Position numbers and translations under genes: made by a program. Under the pieces are notes generated by a model. The model was not told the origin of the DNA and did no database searches. It saw only the letters and a program-made list of their open reading frames with translations. 64,000 bases of DNA from Rugamonas sp. A1-17. GTDB taxonomy: Bacteria; Pseudomonadota; Gammaproteobacteria; Burkholderiales; Burkholderiaceae_D. Of this stretch, positions 27,950 to 38,709 are shown piece by piece. The stretch covers positions 682,001 through 746,000 of the forward strand of contig JAJLPB010000001.1 of NCBI GenBank assembly GCA_025548565.1, written 5' to 3'. How positions within the stretch are numbered: position 1 is the first letter of the stretch; every line of letters begins with the position of its first letter.

Positions 27950-29500
27950 ATGCAGCACAATCAAGCGGACCGCCGCATCAAGCAGATCCTGATCGTCGGC
28001 GGCGGCACCGCCGGCTGGATGACGGCGGCGGCCATGTCCAAACTGCTGGGCGGCCATTACCAGGTGCGCCTGGTGGAGTCGGACGAGATCTCCACCGTCG
28101 GCGTGGGCGAGGCCACCATCCCGCAGATCAAACTGTTCAACCAGGCGCTGGGCATAGCCGAAGACGACTTCCTGCGTGAGACGCAGGGCACCTTCAAGCT
28201 GGGCATCCAGTTCGTCGACTGGGGGCGGCTGGGCGAGAACTACATCCACACCTTCGGCAGCATCGGCCAGGACATGGGCCTGGTCGAGTTCCACCACTAC
28301 TGGCTCAAGCTGCACCAGGCCGGGCTGGCGCCGGAATTCGGCGCCTACTCGCTGGCGGCGGTGGCCGCGCCGCAGAACAAATTCATGCGCGCGGTCGATG
28401 CAGGTAATTCGCCGGTGTCGCACATCGCCCACGCCTTCCAGTTCGACGCAGGCCTGTATGCCCGTTACCTGCGCAAGTTCGCCGAAGCGCGCGGTGTGGC
28501 CCGCACCGAGGGCAAGATCGCCGACGTGATCCTGCGCGAGGGTGACGGTCATGTGGCGGCGGTGACGATGGAGAACGGCGAGCGTATCGAGGCGGACCTG
28601 TTCATCGACTGCTCCGGTTTCCGTGGCCTGCTGATCGAGGGGGCGCTGAAAACCGGCTATGAGGACTGGACCCACTGGCTGCCGTGCGACCGCGCGCTGG
28701 CGGTGCCGTGCGAATCGCGCGGGCCGGTCACGCCATACACGCGCGCCACCGCGCGCACGGCCGGCTGGCAGTGGCGCATCCCGCTGCAGCACCGCATCGG
28801 CAATGGCCACGTCTATTCGAGCAAATACATCAGCGACGACGAAGCCACCGCGCAGCTGATGGCGAATCTTGATGGTGCGCCGCTGGCCGAGCCCAAGCCA
28901 CTGCGCTTCGTCACCGGCAAGCGCAGGAAAATCTGGAACAAGAACGTGGTGGCGATCGGCCTGTCCAGCGGTTTCATGGAGCCGCTGGAATCGACCAGCA
29001 TCCATCTGATCCAGTCGAGCATCGCGCGCTTGATGAGCTTTTTCCCCGACCACGATTTCAACCAGCGGAACATCGACGAGTTCAATCGCCAGGCGCACTT
29101 CGAAGTCGACAAGATCCGCGACTTCCTGGTGCTGCACTACCACGCGACTGAGCGCGATGACACGCCGTTCTGGAACTACTGCCGCACGATGGAGGTACCG
29201 GAAAGCCTGAAGCAGAAGATGGACCTGTTCAGGCAGCACGGCCGCTTCTACCGCGAGAAGGACGAGATGTTCGCCACCGTGAGCTGGCTGCAGGTGATGC
29301 TGGGGCAGGGCATGCGGCCGCAGTCCTACCATCCGCTGGTGGACCTGTATCCGCAAGAGCAGATCGAGGCCCACCTGCGCGCCATCAAGACCGTGGTGGA
29401 GAACTGCGCCGCCAAGATGCCGGGCCACGAAGACTTCATCAACGCCCACTGCGCATCGGCGGCGATGCAGATGAAGCGGCCGAACTACGGCGTGCGCTAG
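27950..29500 (+). CDS. Flavin-dependent halogenase-like protein 1
   Basis: Member of the tryptophan-halogenase family (PF04820), 516 residues, cytoplasmic. The FAD-binding GGGTAGW lies near residue 18, the family WxWxIP motif is present (GWQWRIP), the catalytic Lys is retained (GTFKLGIQF, Lys83) and so is the active-site Glu ([10 protein letters not shown]). So it should be a working halogenase or a close relative; the substrate is unknown. Homologues next to TonB receptors in Xanthomonas, Caulobacter and Brevundimonas loci have been shown to halogenate indoles in vitro but have no known physiological role. It has its own GGAGACAAGC ribosome-binding site and lies directly downstream of the receptor. 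Confidence 0.88.
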   Translation: MQHNQADRRIKQILIVGGGTAGWMTAAAMSKLLGGHYQVRLVESDEISTVGVGEATIPQIKLFNQALGIAEDDFLRETQGTFKLGIQFVDWGRLGENYIHTFGSIGQDMGLVEFHHYWLKLHQAGLAPEFGAYSLAAVAAPQNKFMRAVDAGNSPVSHIAHAFQFDAGLYARYLRKFAEARGVARTEGKIADVILREGDGHVAAVTMENGERIEADLFIDCSGFRGLLIEGALKTGYEDWTHWLPCDRALAVPCESRGPVTPYTRATARTAGWQWRIPLQHRIGNGHVYSSKYISDDEATAQLMANLDGAPLAEPKPLRFVTGKRRKIWNKNVVAIGLSSGFMEPLESTSIHLIQSSIARLMSFFPDHDFNQRNIDEFNRQAHFEVDKIRDFLVLHYHATERDDTPFWNYCRTMEVPESLKQKMDLFRQHGRFYREKDEMFATVSWLQVMLGQGMRPQSYHPLVDLYPQEQIEAHLRAIKTVVENCAAKMPGHEDFINAHCASAAMQMKRPNYGVR

Positions 29501-29505
29501 CCGTT

Positions 29506-31017
29506 TTAAAGCTGCGGCGCCGCGCAGCACGAGGCGATGTATTCCTCGTGCGTCGGCATATGCTCGGCGCAGCGCAGCACCACCTCCTTGACGTTGCCCA
29601 GGAAGGCGGCGATATCCTCCGCCGAGCGCTGGTCCACCAGCGGGTGGTAGCCCTTGGCGCGCAGCCCCTGGCCGTGCATCACCTGCAGCCAGCTCGTTTC
29701 GGTGAACAGCTCATCGCTGCCACGGATGATGCGGCCATTGCTGCGGTACAGATCCATGCGCCGCTGCAGCGTGGCCGGTATCTCCATGTTGCGGCAGTAG
29801 TCCCAGAACGGCTTGCCCTCGCGCGCATTGAGCTTGTAGTGCAGGATCAGGAAATCGCGGATGGCGGCGTATTCCTCGTCGGTCGCCTGGTTGAAGGCGT
29901 CGATGTCCGGCTGGTCGTAGCCCTTGTGCGGGAACATCGTCAGCAGCCGCGTGATCCCCGTCTGCACCAGGTGGATGCTGGTCGATTCCAGCGGCTCCAT
30001 GAAGCCGCCCGCCAGGCCGATGGCCACCACGTTCTTGTTCCAGGCCCGTTTGCGCTTGCCGGTGGTGAAGCGCAGATGGCGCGGTTGCGCCAGCGGCTTG
30101 CCGTCCAGGTTATTCATCAGGATGGATTCCGCCTGTTCCGGCTCCATGAATTTGCTGCTGTAGACATGGCCATTGCCGATGCGGTGCTGCAGCGGGATGC
30201 GCCACTGCCAGCCTGCGTCGTGCGCGGTGGAGCGGGTGTAGGGCAGCAGCGGACTGACGGATTCGCACGGCACGGCGATAGCACGGTCGCACGGCAGCCA
30301 GTGCGACCAGTCCTCGTAGCCGGTGTTGAGCGCGCCCTCGATCAGCAGGCCGCGGAAGCCCGAGCAGTCGATGAACAGGTCGCCCTCGATGCGCTCGCCG
30401 TTTTCCAGCACGATGGCCTGGACGTGGCCATCGTCTGCGCGCAGCACGGTTTCGGTGATGCGGCCTTCGGTGCGGTGCACGCCGCGTTTTTCGCTCAGGC
30501 CGCGCAGGTACTTGGCGTACAGCGCGGCGTCGAAGTGGAAGGCGTGGGAGATGTCGGACAGCGGGGAGCCCGTGCTGTCGCTGACGGCGCGCAGGAATTT
30601 GTTCTTGCGGGCGGCGACGGTGTTGATCGAGTAGTGTTCGATGTCCGGCACCTGGCCGTCCTGGTACAGCTTGAGCCAGTACTGGTAGAACTTGGCGAGC
30701 AGTTGGTCGCGCCCGATCACGCCGAAGCCGTGCATGTAGGAGTCGCCCTGCTTGCCCCAGTTGACGAATTCGATGCCGAGTTTGAAGGTGCCTTGGGTCT
30801 GGCGCAGGAATTCGTTTTCGTCGACGCCGATCAACTGGTTGTAGCCGCGAATGACCGGGATGGTGGCCTCGCCGACGCCGATGGTCGATATCTCGTCCGA
30901 TTCGACCAGGCGGATCTTGCATCCGTTTGAAATCAGCGTTGAGAGCGCGGCGGCGGTCATCCATCCAGCAGTGCCGCCGCCGACGATGACGACGTTCTTC
31001 ACCAGTCCAAGACCCAT
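29506..31017 (-). CDS. Flavin-dependent halogenase-like protein 2
   Basis: Second PF04820 protein, 503 residues, clearly paralogous to the one encoded head-on (stops 5 bases apart). [16 protein letters not shown] with the catalytic Lys, GWQWRIP and [10 protein letters not shown] are all intact. ATG 31017 is preceded by AGGAGACAAA; the longer frame to 31077 runs through a hairpin and repeated half-operators and is rejected. It is the last gene of the minus-strand unit GH31 - M2 peptidase - halogenase. Physiological substrate unknown. Confidence 0.88.
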   Translation of the reverse strand: MGLGLVKNVVIVGGGTAGWMTAAALSTLISNGCKIRLVESDEISTIGVGEATIPVIRGYNQLIGVDENEFLRQTQGTFKLGIEFVNWGKQGDSYMHGFGVIGRDQLLAKFYQYWLKLYQDGQVPDIEHYSINTVAARKNKFLRAVSDSTGSPLSDISHAFHFDAALYAKYLRGLSEKRGVHRTEGRITETVLRADDGHVQAIVLENGERIEGDLFIDCSGFRGLLIEGALNTGYEDWSHWLPCDRAIAVPCESVSPLLPYTRSTAHDAGWQWRIPLQHRIGNGHVYSSKFMEPEQAESILMNNLDGKPLAQPRHLRFTTGKRKRAWNKNVVAIGLAGGFMEPLESTSIHLVQTGITRLLTMFPHKGYDQPDIDAFNQATDEEYAAIRDFLILHYKLNAREGKPFWDYCRNMEIPATLQRRMDLYRSNGRIIRGSDELFTETSWLQVMHGQGLRAKGYHPLVDQRSAEDIAAFLGNVKEVVLRCAEHMPTHEEYIASCCAAPQL

Positions 31018-31026
31018 TTTGTCTCC

Positions 31027-31047
31027 TGTAGTTATATGTGTAGTTAT
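31027..31047. promoter_or_regulatory. Two direct TGTAGTTAT half-sites upstream of halogenase 2
   Basis: TGTAGTTAT occurs at 31027-31035 and 31039-31047, a 12-base period, immediately upstream of the ribosome-binding site. The half-site equals one arm of the GTAGT-N3-ACTAC palindromes elsewhere in the locus. Confidence 0.4.
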
Positions 31048-31049
31048 TT

Positions 31050-31080
31050 GATTTGGCACTCTTTGACGGGGTGCCAAATC
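31050..31080. other. Inverted repeat between M2 peptidase and halogenase 2
   Basis: GATTTGGCAC and GTGCCAAATC are perfect 10-base arms around an 11-base loop. No T-run follows on the minus strand, so it is not a classical terminator; a processing, attenuation or protein-binding site is possible. Confidence 0.5.
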
Positions 31081-31105
31081 AATAACTTAACATACACAGG
31101 AGGGG

Positions 31106-32941
31106 TTACTTCTTCTCCGCCGCCGCGAAGGCTGCGTTCTGCGTATCGAGCCAGGTTTTCAGCGGCGCGAAGTAGTCGAGCAGCGCGCCGCCGTCGATCT
31201 TGTCCTCGCCCGAAATCGCCTTCAGCGCCTCAGGCCACGGCTTGCTCGCGCCCATCGCCAGCATCTGCTGCAGCTTGGCGCCGGCCTTGGCGTTGCCGTA
31301 CACCGAGCAGCGGTGCAGCGGACCCGTATAGCCGGCCTCGCGGCACAGCGCGCGGTGGAACTGGAACTGCAGCATATCGGCCAGGAAGTAGCGCGCATAC
31401 GGCACGTCCGCCGCCACGTGGTACTTGGCGCCGGCGTCGAAGCCCGCGCCGCTGGCGTCGATGGCGACAGGGCGCTTCATGCCCATGTACTGCTCGCGCA
31501 GCTGCCACCAGCTCTTGTCGTAGTCGGCCGGCTTGGTCTTGCCGGAGTAGACGTCCCAACGCCACTTGTCGACCGAGTAGGCAAACGGCAGGATCGCGAC
31601 CTTGCTCAATGCGCGCTCCAGCAGCTGGCCGATGTCGGCGTCGGCATCCGGCGCCTTGTCCATCAGGCCCACCTTCTGCAGGTAGTTCGGCGTGATCGAC
31701 AGCGCGACCGTGTCGCCGATGGCTTCATGGAAGCCGTCGTTGGCGCCATTGCGGAACAGGAAGGGCTGCTTGGTGTAGGCGAGGAAGTAGTAGATGTGAC
31801 CCAGCTCGTGGTGGATCGTGGTGAAGTCCTCGGCCGTCGGCGTGATGCACATCTTGATGCGAACATCGTCCTTCTCGTTCAGCGGCCAGGCGGAGGCGTG
31901 GCACACCACGTCGCGGTCGCGCGGCTTGGTCAGCAGCGAGCGTTCCCAGAACGACTCCGGCAGCTTCTGCATGCCCAGCGAGGTGTAGAAACGCTCGGCG
32001 TATTGCGTCATCTGCTTGGCGTCGGTCTTGCGCTCTTCCAGCACCTTGGTCAGGTCGAAGCTGCTGGCGCCCGTCGCGGGCTTCAGGATCGGATACAGGT
32101 TGGTCCAGCTCTGGCTCCACATATTCCCGAACAGGTGGGCGGGAATCGGGCCGGTCAGCGGCACCACGTCCGGGCCATAGGTCTGGCGCAGCTTGTAGCG
32201 GGTGTAGGTGTGCAGCGCGTCATACAGCGGCTTGACCTGCTGCCACAGGCGCTCCATCTCGGCGGAGAATGCCTCCGGCGGCATGTCGTACTGCGCGCGC
32301 CACATCGCGCCGGTATCGACAAAGCCCATCTGCTTGGCGCCCTTGTTCGACAGGGCGACGTACTCGGTGTATTTCTGCTTGTAGGACGGCGACTGCGCGT
32401 GCCAGCCGGTCCACATTTCCTTCAGCTTGGCCTCGTCGCGGCTGTTGGCCAGGACCTTCTCCATTTCGCCCAGCGCCATGCAGGCGTCGGCCGTGCCGTC
32501 GGGCTTTTTCGGGCAGTACTTGGCTTTGCCGTAGGCGCCGTTCATCGCGGCCTGCAGCTGCGCGTATTGTTCGCGTTCCTTCGGATCGGCGAAGACCAGC
32601 GTCTGCTGCAACAGCATCATCTTGCGCGCCGACTCTGCCGGCAGCTTCAAGCCGTTGAAGCGGCGCGCGCCGATCGCCGCCTCGCCGGCCGCTGTCAGAT
32701 AGCGCTCGGCGAAGAAGGAGGCGATGGCTTCCGTGTCGTCGGTGATGAAGTTGGACCCGACCCAGGCGCCCCGGGACTGTTCGTTGTTGAGCTTATTGAG
32801 GCGCTCTTCGGTATCGGCGAGAAAACGCTCGGCTTCCGCGACGGTGGGTTTTTTTGCGGGGGCGGCCAGCACGGTGGTGCTGGCGGCTGTCATGGCGCTG
32901 AGCGCGAACAGCGTGCTGATGATTTTTGGTGACACTGGCAT
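31106..32941 (-). CDS. M2 family metallopeptidase (bacterial ACE-like)
   Basis: Exported dipeptidyl carboxypeptidase-like zinc enzyme of about 611 residues with a signal peptide ([16 protein letters not shown]). The zinc motif HHELGH and the downstream EAIGD Glu ligand of the M2 (angiotensin-converting enzyme) family are present, as is the conserved [12 protein letters not shown] region. It acts on peptides in the periplasm or outside. Its place between a GH31 enzyme and a halogenase gene is unusual. ATG 32941 is directly abutted by GGGAG; the in-frame GTG at 32935 has better spacing and may be the true start. Confidence 0.9.
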   Translation of the reverse strand: MPVSPKIISTLFALSAMTAASTTVLAAPAKKPTVAEAERFLADTEERLNKLNNEQSRGAWVGSNFITDDTEAIASFFAERYLTAAGEAAIGARRFNGLKLPAESARKMMLLQQTLVFADPKEREQYAQLQAAMNGAYGKAKYCPKKPDGTADACMALGEMEKVLANSRDEAKLKEMWTGWHAQSPSYKQKYTEYVALSNKGAKQMGFVDTGAMWRAQYDMPPEAFSAEMERLWQQVKPLYDALHTYTRYKLRQTYGPDVVPLTGPIPAHLFGNMWSQSWTNLYPILKPATGASSFDLTKVLEERKTDAKQMTQYAERFYTSLGMQKLPESFWERSLLTKPRDRDVVCHASAWPLNEKDDVRIKMCITPTAEDFTTIHHELGHIYYFLAYTKQPFLFRNGANDGFHEAIGDTVALSITPNYLQKVGLMDKAPDADADIGQLLERALSKVAILPFAYSVDKWRWDVYSGKTKPADYDKSWWQLREQYMGMKRPVAIDASGAGFDAGAKYHVAADVPYARYFLADMLQFQFHRALCREAGYTGPLHRCSVYGNAKAGAKLQQMLAMGASKPWPEALKAISGEDKIDGGALLDYFAPLKTWLDTQNAAFAAAEKK

Positions 32942-32960
32942 CTCCCTTGTAGTCTTGTTT

Positions 32961-32988
32961 GGCCATCGAACCGGTCGATTCGATGGCC
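32961..32988. other. Inverted repeat between GH31 and M2 peptidase genes
   Basis: GGCCATCGAA and TTCGATGGCC are perfect 10-base arms around CCGGTCGA. As at the next junction of this unit, the hairpin is followed on the minus strand by a GACTACA half-site and the ribosome-binding site, with no T-run. Confidence 0.5.
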
Positions 32989-33003
32989 GACAATCATACA
33001 CGC

Positions 33004-35451
33004 TTACAGGGTGATGATGACACTCCGGGCAGGCAGGCTGCTGGCCGGCAGCTGGATGTTCAGCACCTTGGCCGCTTCGTCCCAGACGAAGATGACAGGC
33101 TTGCCTTCGACGCGCACCAGCGACGGGTGGGCCGTCACGTTATGCACCTGCAGCGCGATGCTGCGTTCCGGGCGCTCGTACTGCTTGCCCACTTCCGATT
33201 CGATGCGCAGGGTCAGGCTGCGGCCCTGTAGCTTACTGGCGAAGTGCAGCAGCTCGTACTTGCCTTGTTCGTAGGCTTGCGCGGTGGCGCCGTCGTCGTC
33301 ATACAGCTTGCCGGCGCCGGCGCTGACCGAGGCGTCGTGGTAGTAGTGCAGTTCGAGTTGTTTGGTCGAGTAATCGCGCGTGGTCTGCACCACCTTGACC
33401 ATCGGGATGAAGGCGCCGGCGCGTACGTAGACCGGTATGTGGTCGTCACTCAGCTTCACCGCTTCGGTGGCACCGCCGGCATGCCTCTCGCCGCTGTAGA
33501 AATCGAACCACGCGCTGCGCGCAGGGAAGTAGACATCGGCTGTCGTCGCGCCTTGCTTGAGCACCGGCGTGACCAGGAAGTCCTTGCCCCACAAGTAGGT
33601 CGACGACATCGCGCGCACCCTGGCATTGCCCGGCTCCTCGTACAGCATGGGGCGCATCAGCGGCAGGCCTTTCTGGTTGTTGTCGAAGCCCAGCGTGTAG
33701 TTATACGGCAGCAGGCGATAGCGCAGGCGGATTGCCTCGCGCGCCAGCGCCTTGGTACGGTCCTCGCGATAGACCGGCTCCGGCGGCACCTCGTCCTGCG
33801 CGTGCGGGCGGAAGATCGGCTGGAACACGCCGTACTGCAGCCAGCGCGTGTAGAGCTCATTGTCCAGCACCGGGTTGGCGAAGCCGCCCAGGTCCGAGTG
33901 CATATAGCCCGTGCCCTGCATCCCCATTTGCAGCGAGATCTCGGGCTGCGCCTGCAAACCGCCCCAGCTCCGGTCCACATCGCCGGACCACGGGATGATG
34001 CCGTAGCGCTGCGTGCCCGAGTACCCGGCGCGCATCAGGATGAACGGGCGTTCGGTGGGGAAGTCCCGCTGGTAGCCTTCCGCCACCAGCTTCGCCCATT
34101 GATGGCCGTAGATGTTGTGCACCTGGTCGGCGCTGCCGGTCGCGTGGCGCATGGCGGTCGGGTGGACTTCCGGTTCGCCCAGGTCTCCCCACACGCCGGT
34201 TACGCCCTGCTGGCGCAGGCCCTTATAGATGTTCCAGAACCAGTCCTTGCCCGGCTTGCCGAAGATGTCGATCAAGCCGGTGTGGCCGAAGTAGAAGTCA
34301 TAGGCCAGCGGCGCGCCGGCTGCGTCCGTGCCCAGCGCCTTGTTCTCGACGGCGTCCTTCCATTTGGCGGACGTATCGAGGACGAAGGGCTCGGTGATCA
34401 CCACCGTCTGCACGCCTTTTTTCTGGAAGTCGGCGATCATGCCGGTGGGATTGGGGAAGCTGTCCTTGTCCCAGGCCAGGTTGCCCATCGTGCCCTTGAT
34501 CTCTTTGCCGAACCAGAACAGGTCGAACACGATGGCGTCGAGTGGGATATCGTCGGCGATGAATTTGTTGACGGTGTCGCGCGCAACGGCCTCGTTGCGG
34601 TAGCCGAAGCGCATCGCGAAATTACCGAAGGCCCAGCGCGGCGGCAGCGGTTGTTTGCCGGTCAGGCTGGTGTAGTTGTCCACCACGTCCTCCCAGCTGT
34701 CGCCGGCGATCACCTGATAGGTCTTGCGGCCGCCGATGGTTTCGTAGGTCAGGCTGTCGTTCTTTTTGCTGTCGAAATCGAGGTAGCCGGTTTGCGGATT
34801 GTCGAAGTGGATCGCATACATCTTCGACGACAGCGCCATCGGAATCGCATAGCCCATCTGTTCGGACTTGTCGTCGTAGCCGTAGTGCGCCTTGTTGTAC
34901 AAGGTGAAGCGATGGCCGCGGCGGTTCATGCCCACCGCGCGCTCGCCGGCGCCGTACAGGGCCTCGTCCCTGTCCAGCGCGAACTCGATGCCTTCGAGCT
35001 CGCGCGCCTCGCCCTTGTTGATATCCTTGCTGCCGGTGGCCACGTCGTCCTTGACCTTGATGTAGCCATGCTTTTCCGCGACCAGGCGCTTGCCCTTGTA
35101 GGCATACGAAATCTGGAACGGCGACTTGGTAATGGTGACGGCGATGCCGGGTGTGGCATATTCGATGCTGTTTATCTTTGTGGTCAGCGTGGTCCGGACG
35201 TTGGCCGGCGCCAGCACCACCGCATGCGAGGCCGGATCCAGCTGCTCGCCGTTCGGCACGAAAGTGGTTTCGACGATGCCGGCGGAGTAGGGCTTGATGA
35301 CGTAGCTGCCGTCGCTGGTCTGGACTTCCAGCTGGCCGTCGCGGCGGGTAACGCTGTCGAAGCGGCGGTCGGCGTTTTGCGCGTTCCCGGCCTGGCCGGC
35401 GACCAGCAGCGGCAAGACTGCCGCAAGTTTTGCGATGGAATTGCTTTTCAT
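33004..35451 (-). CDS. GH31 alpha-glucosidase / alpha-glucosyltransferase
   Basis: Exported GH31 enzyme of 815 residues (signal peptide to AGQAGNAQ). The order is the N-terminal beta domain, the barrel with nucleophile Asp in GVWGDLGEPE (Asp423) and acid Asp in IPWSGDVDRSW, then C-terminal beta domains. The GDLGE form of the nucleophile motif and the exported location recall Cellvibrio-type oligosaccharide 4-alpha-glucosyltransferases as well as hydrolases; the reaction cannot be settled from sequence. In this locus it would trim or rearrange maltodextrins in the periplasm. First gene of a minus-strand unit with the M2 peptidase and halogenase 2, divergent from the permease gene. Confidence 0.9.
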   Translation of the reverse strand: MKSNSIAKLAAVLPLLVAGQAGNAQNADRRFDSVTRRDGQLEVQTSDGSYVIKPYSAGIVETTFVPNGEQLDPASHAVVLAPANVRTTLTTKINSIEYATPGIAVTITKSPFQISYAYKGKRLVAEKHGYIKVKDDVATGSKDINKGEARELEGIEFALDRDEALYGAGERAVGMNRRGHRFTLYNKAHYGYDDKSEQMGYAIPMALSSKMYAIHFDNPQTGYLDFDSKKNDSLTYETIGGRKTYQVIAGDSWEDVVDNYTSLTGKQPLPPRWAFGNFAMRFGYRNEAVARDTVNKFIADDIPLDAIVFDLFWFGKEIKGTMGNLAWDKDSFPNPTGMIADFQKKGVQTVVITEPFVLDTSAKWKDAVENKALGTDAAGAPLAYDFYFGHTGLIDIFGKPGKDWFWNIYKGLRQQGVTGVWGDLGEPEVHPTAMRHATGSADQVHNIYGHQWAKLVAEGYQRDFPTERPFILMRAGYSGTQRYGIIPWSGDVDRSWGGLQAQPEISLQMGMQGTGYMHSDLGGFANPVLDNELYTRWLQYGVFQPIFRPHAQDEVPPEPVYREDRTKALAREAIRLRYRLLPYNYTLGFDNNQKGLPLMRPMLYEEPGNARVRAMSSTYLWGKDFLVTPVLKQGATTADVYFPARSAWFDFYSGERHAGGATEAVKLSDDHIPVYVRAGAFIPMVKVVQTTRDYSTKQLELHYYHDASVSAGAGKLYDDDGATAQAYEQGKYELLHFASKLQGRSLTLRIESEVGKQYERPERSIALQVHNVTAHPSLVRVEGKPVIFVWDEAAKVLNIQLPASSLPARSVIITL

Positions 35452-35494
35452 GTAAGTTGAGTGGTCTCTAAGGTTGTTATGATTTTGTTGTTTG

Positions 35495-35510
35495 GCTACA
35501 TTTGACTACA
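35495..35510. promoter_or_regulatory. Tandem GCTACA/ACTACA half-sites upstream of GH31
   Basis: GCTACA (35495-35500) and ACTACA (35505-35510) repeat with a 10-base period. Read on the minus strand this is TGTAGTCAAATGTAGC, one arm and centre of the locus operator. It lies about 44-60 bases upstream of the GH31 start. Confidence 0.35.
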
Positions 35511-35565
35511 AAATTCTGCCCTTGGGATGGCTTGTTTCCTTTATTTTACTGGGAAACTCTTTCAA

Positions 35566-35594
35566 TTGACACGCATCAGACCGCGTGTTATTTT
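35566..35594 (+). promoter_or_regulatory. Candidate promoter of the maltose-type permease
   Basis: TTGACA (35566-35571) and TATTTT (35589-35594) with 17-base spacing. The spacer carries an inverted repeat ACACGC (35569) / GCGTGT (35583), and a TTGCTACAAA half-site follows at the predicted start of transcription. Confidence 0.5.
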
Positions 35595-35628
35595 GCTACA
35601 AATTTCAAAATAATCCGGGACGCGCAGC

Positions 35629-36954
35629 ATGCAATCTTCCAGCAGCAAGCCCATACTGTCGTTTTGGCAGCTGTGGAACATGAGCTTAGGCTTTTTAGGC
35701 ATCCAGTTCGGCTTTGCGCTGCAAAACGCCAACGTCAGCCGGATTTTTTCCACACTGGGCGCCAATCCCGATGACCTGCCTTTGTTCTGGCTGGCGCCGC
35801 CCGTGACAGGATTGCTGGTACAGCCGATTATCGGCTACCTGAGCGACAACACCTGGCATCCGACCTGGGGCCGCCGCCGTCCGTTCTTCTTTGTCGGCGC
35901 CTTGCTGGCGTCGATCGCGCTGTTCCTGATGCCGAATTCCTCCGCGCTGTGGATGGCCGCCATCGTCCTGTGGCTGCTCGACGGCGCGATCAACGTGTCG
36001 ATGGAGCCGTTCCGCGCCTTCGTCGGCGACAAGCTGGGACCTTCGCAGCAGACCGCCGGCTTCGCGATGCAGACCTTCTTCATCGGCTGGGGCGCGGTGA
36101 TCGCCTCGCTGCTGCCGACCATCTTCACCCATCTGGGCGTGAGCAACGTGCCGGTCGGCGGCGCCATTCCCGATACCGTGCGCTACTCGTTCTACAGCGG
36201 CGGCGCGATCTACTTCCTGGCCGTGCTGTGGACCGTGCTCACCGCGAAGGAAACGCCGCCGGACGACATGGCAGCCTTCCGCGCCGAGCAGCGCCGCACC
36301 AAGGGCCTGGGCCACGCGCTCAGGGAGATCCTCGGCGGCTTCGGGCGCATGCCGAAGACCATGGTGCAATTGGCGGCCGTGCAGTTCTTCACCTGGATCG
36401 CGCTGTTCTCGATGTGGATCTACACCACCAACGCCATCGGCGAAAACGTGTTCGGCACCACCGACGCGCAATCGGCCGCGTTCCAGAGTGCGGGCAACCA
36501 TGTCGGCGTGATGTTCGCGGTGTACAGCGGCGTGTCGGCGCTGGCGGCCTTCATCCTGCCTGTCCTGGCGCGCATGACCAGCCGTAAATTCGTCCACATG
36601 AGCTGCCTGACGATAGGCGGCATCAGCCTGTTCAGCATCTACGCCATCCATGACCTGAACATGCTGTTCGTGCCGATGGTCGGCGTCGGCGTCGCCTGGG
36701 CCAGCATCCTGACCATGCCGTATGCGATCCTGGCCGGCGCGCTGCCCGCCAAGCGCATGGGCTACTACATGGGCGTCTTCAACTTCTTCATCGTGATCCC
36801 GCAGATCGTCAGCGGCCTGCTGCTGGGTTACGTGACCAAGTACTGGTTCGTCGGCCATCCGATCAAGACCCTGATGCTGGGCGGCGTATGCATGGTGATG
36901 GCCGGCGTGCTGACGCTGGCCGTGCGCGATAACGCCGATCCGGTAGCCCGCTGA
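35629..36954 (+). CDS. malT: MFS maltose/maltooligosaccharide transporter
   Basis: Inner-membrane permease of 441 residues with about 12 membrane helices, of the GPH/SLC45-like maltose group (LSFWQLWNMSLGFLGIQFGFALQNANVSRIF, YLSDNTWHPTWGRRRPFFFVG, MEPFRAFVGD, MPYAILAGALPAKRMGYYMG). Relatives beside TonB receptors and amylases in Xanthomonas, Caulobacter and Shewanella import maltose or maltodextrin. It begins a plus-strand run with phosphoglucomutase and the MalS-like amylase. The symbol malT is the one used for these permeases, not the E. coli activator. Confidence 0.9.
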   Translation: MQSSSSKPILSFWQLWNMSLGFLGIQFGFALQNANVSRIFSTLGANPDDLPLFWLAPPVTGLLVQPIIGYLSDNTWHPTWGRRRPFFFVGALLASIALFLMPNSSALWMAAIVLWLLDGAINVSMEPFRAFVGDKLGPSQQTAGFAMQTFFIGWGAVIASLLPTIFTHLGVSNVPVGGAIPDTVRYSFYSGGAIYFLAVLWTVLTAKETPPDDMAAFRAEQRRTKGLGHALREILGGFGRMPKTMVQLAAVQFFTWIALFSMWIYTTNAIGENVFGTTDAQSAAFQSAGNHVGVMFAVYSGVSALAAFILPVLARMTSRKFVHMSCLTIGGISLFSIYAIHDLNMLFVPMVGVGVAWASILTMPYAILAGALPAKRMGYYMGVFNFFIVIPQIVSGLLLGYVTKYWFVGHPIKTLMLGGVCMVMAGVLTLAVRDNADPVAR

Positions 36955-36959
36955 GGTAA

Positions 36960-38687
<1,728 letters not shown>

Positions 38688-38709
38688 AACCACAACTAAG
38701 GACGACAGC

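Noticed and set aside
25022-29530. A 1502-residue open frame on the minus strand opposite the TonB receptor and halogenase 1
   Set aside because: It is an antisense frame kept open by high GC codon bias. The plus-strand proteins have clear family motifs, while this translation is His/Gln/Val/Ala/Arg-rich with no domain.
31017-31077. N-terminal extension of halogenase 2 to 31077
   Set aside because: The extension crosses an inverted repeat and operator-like half-sites, and a good AGGAG site serves ATG 31017.
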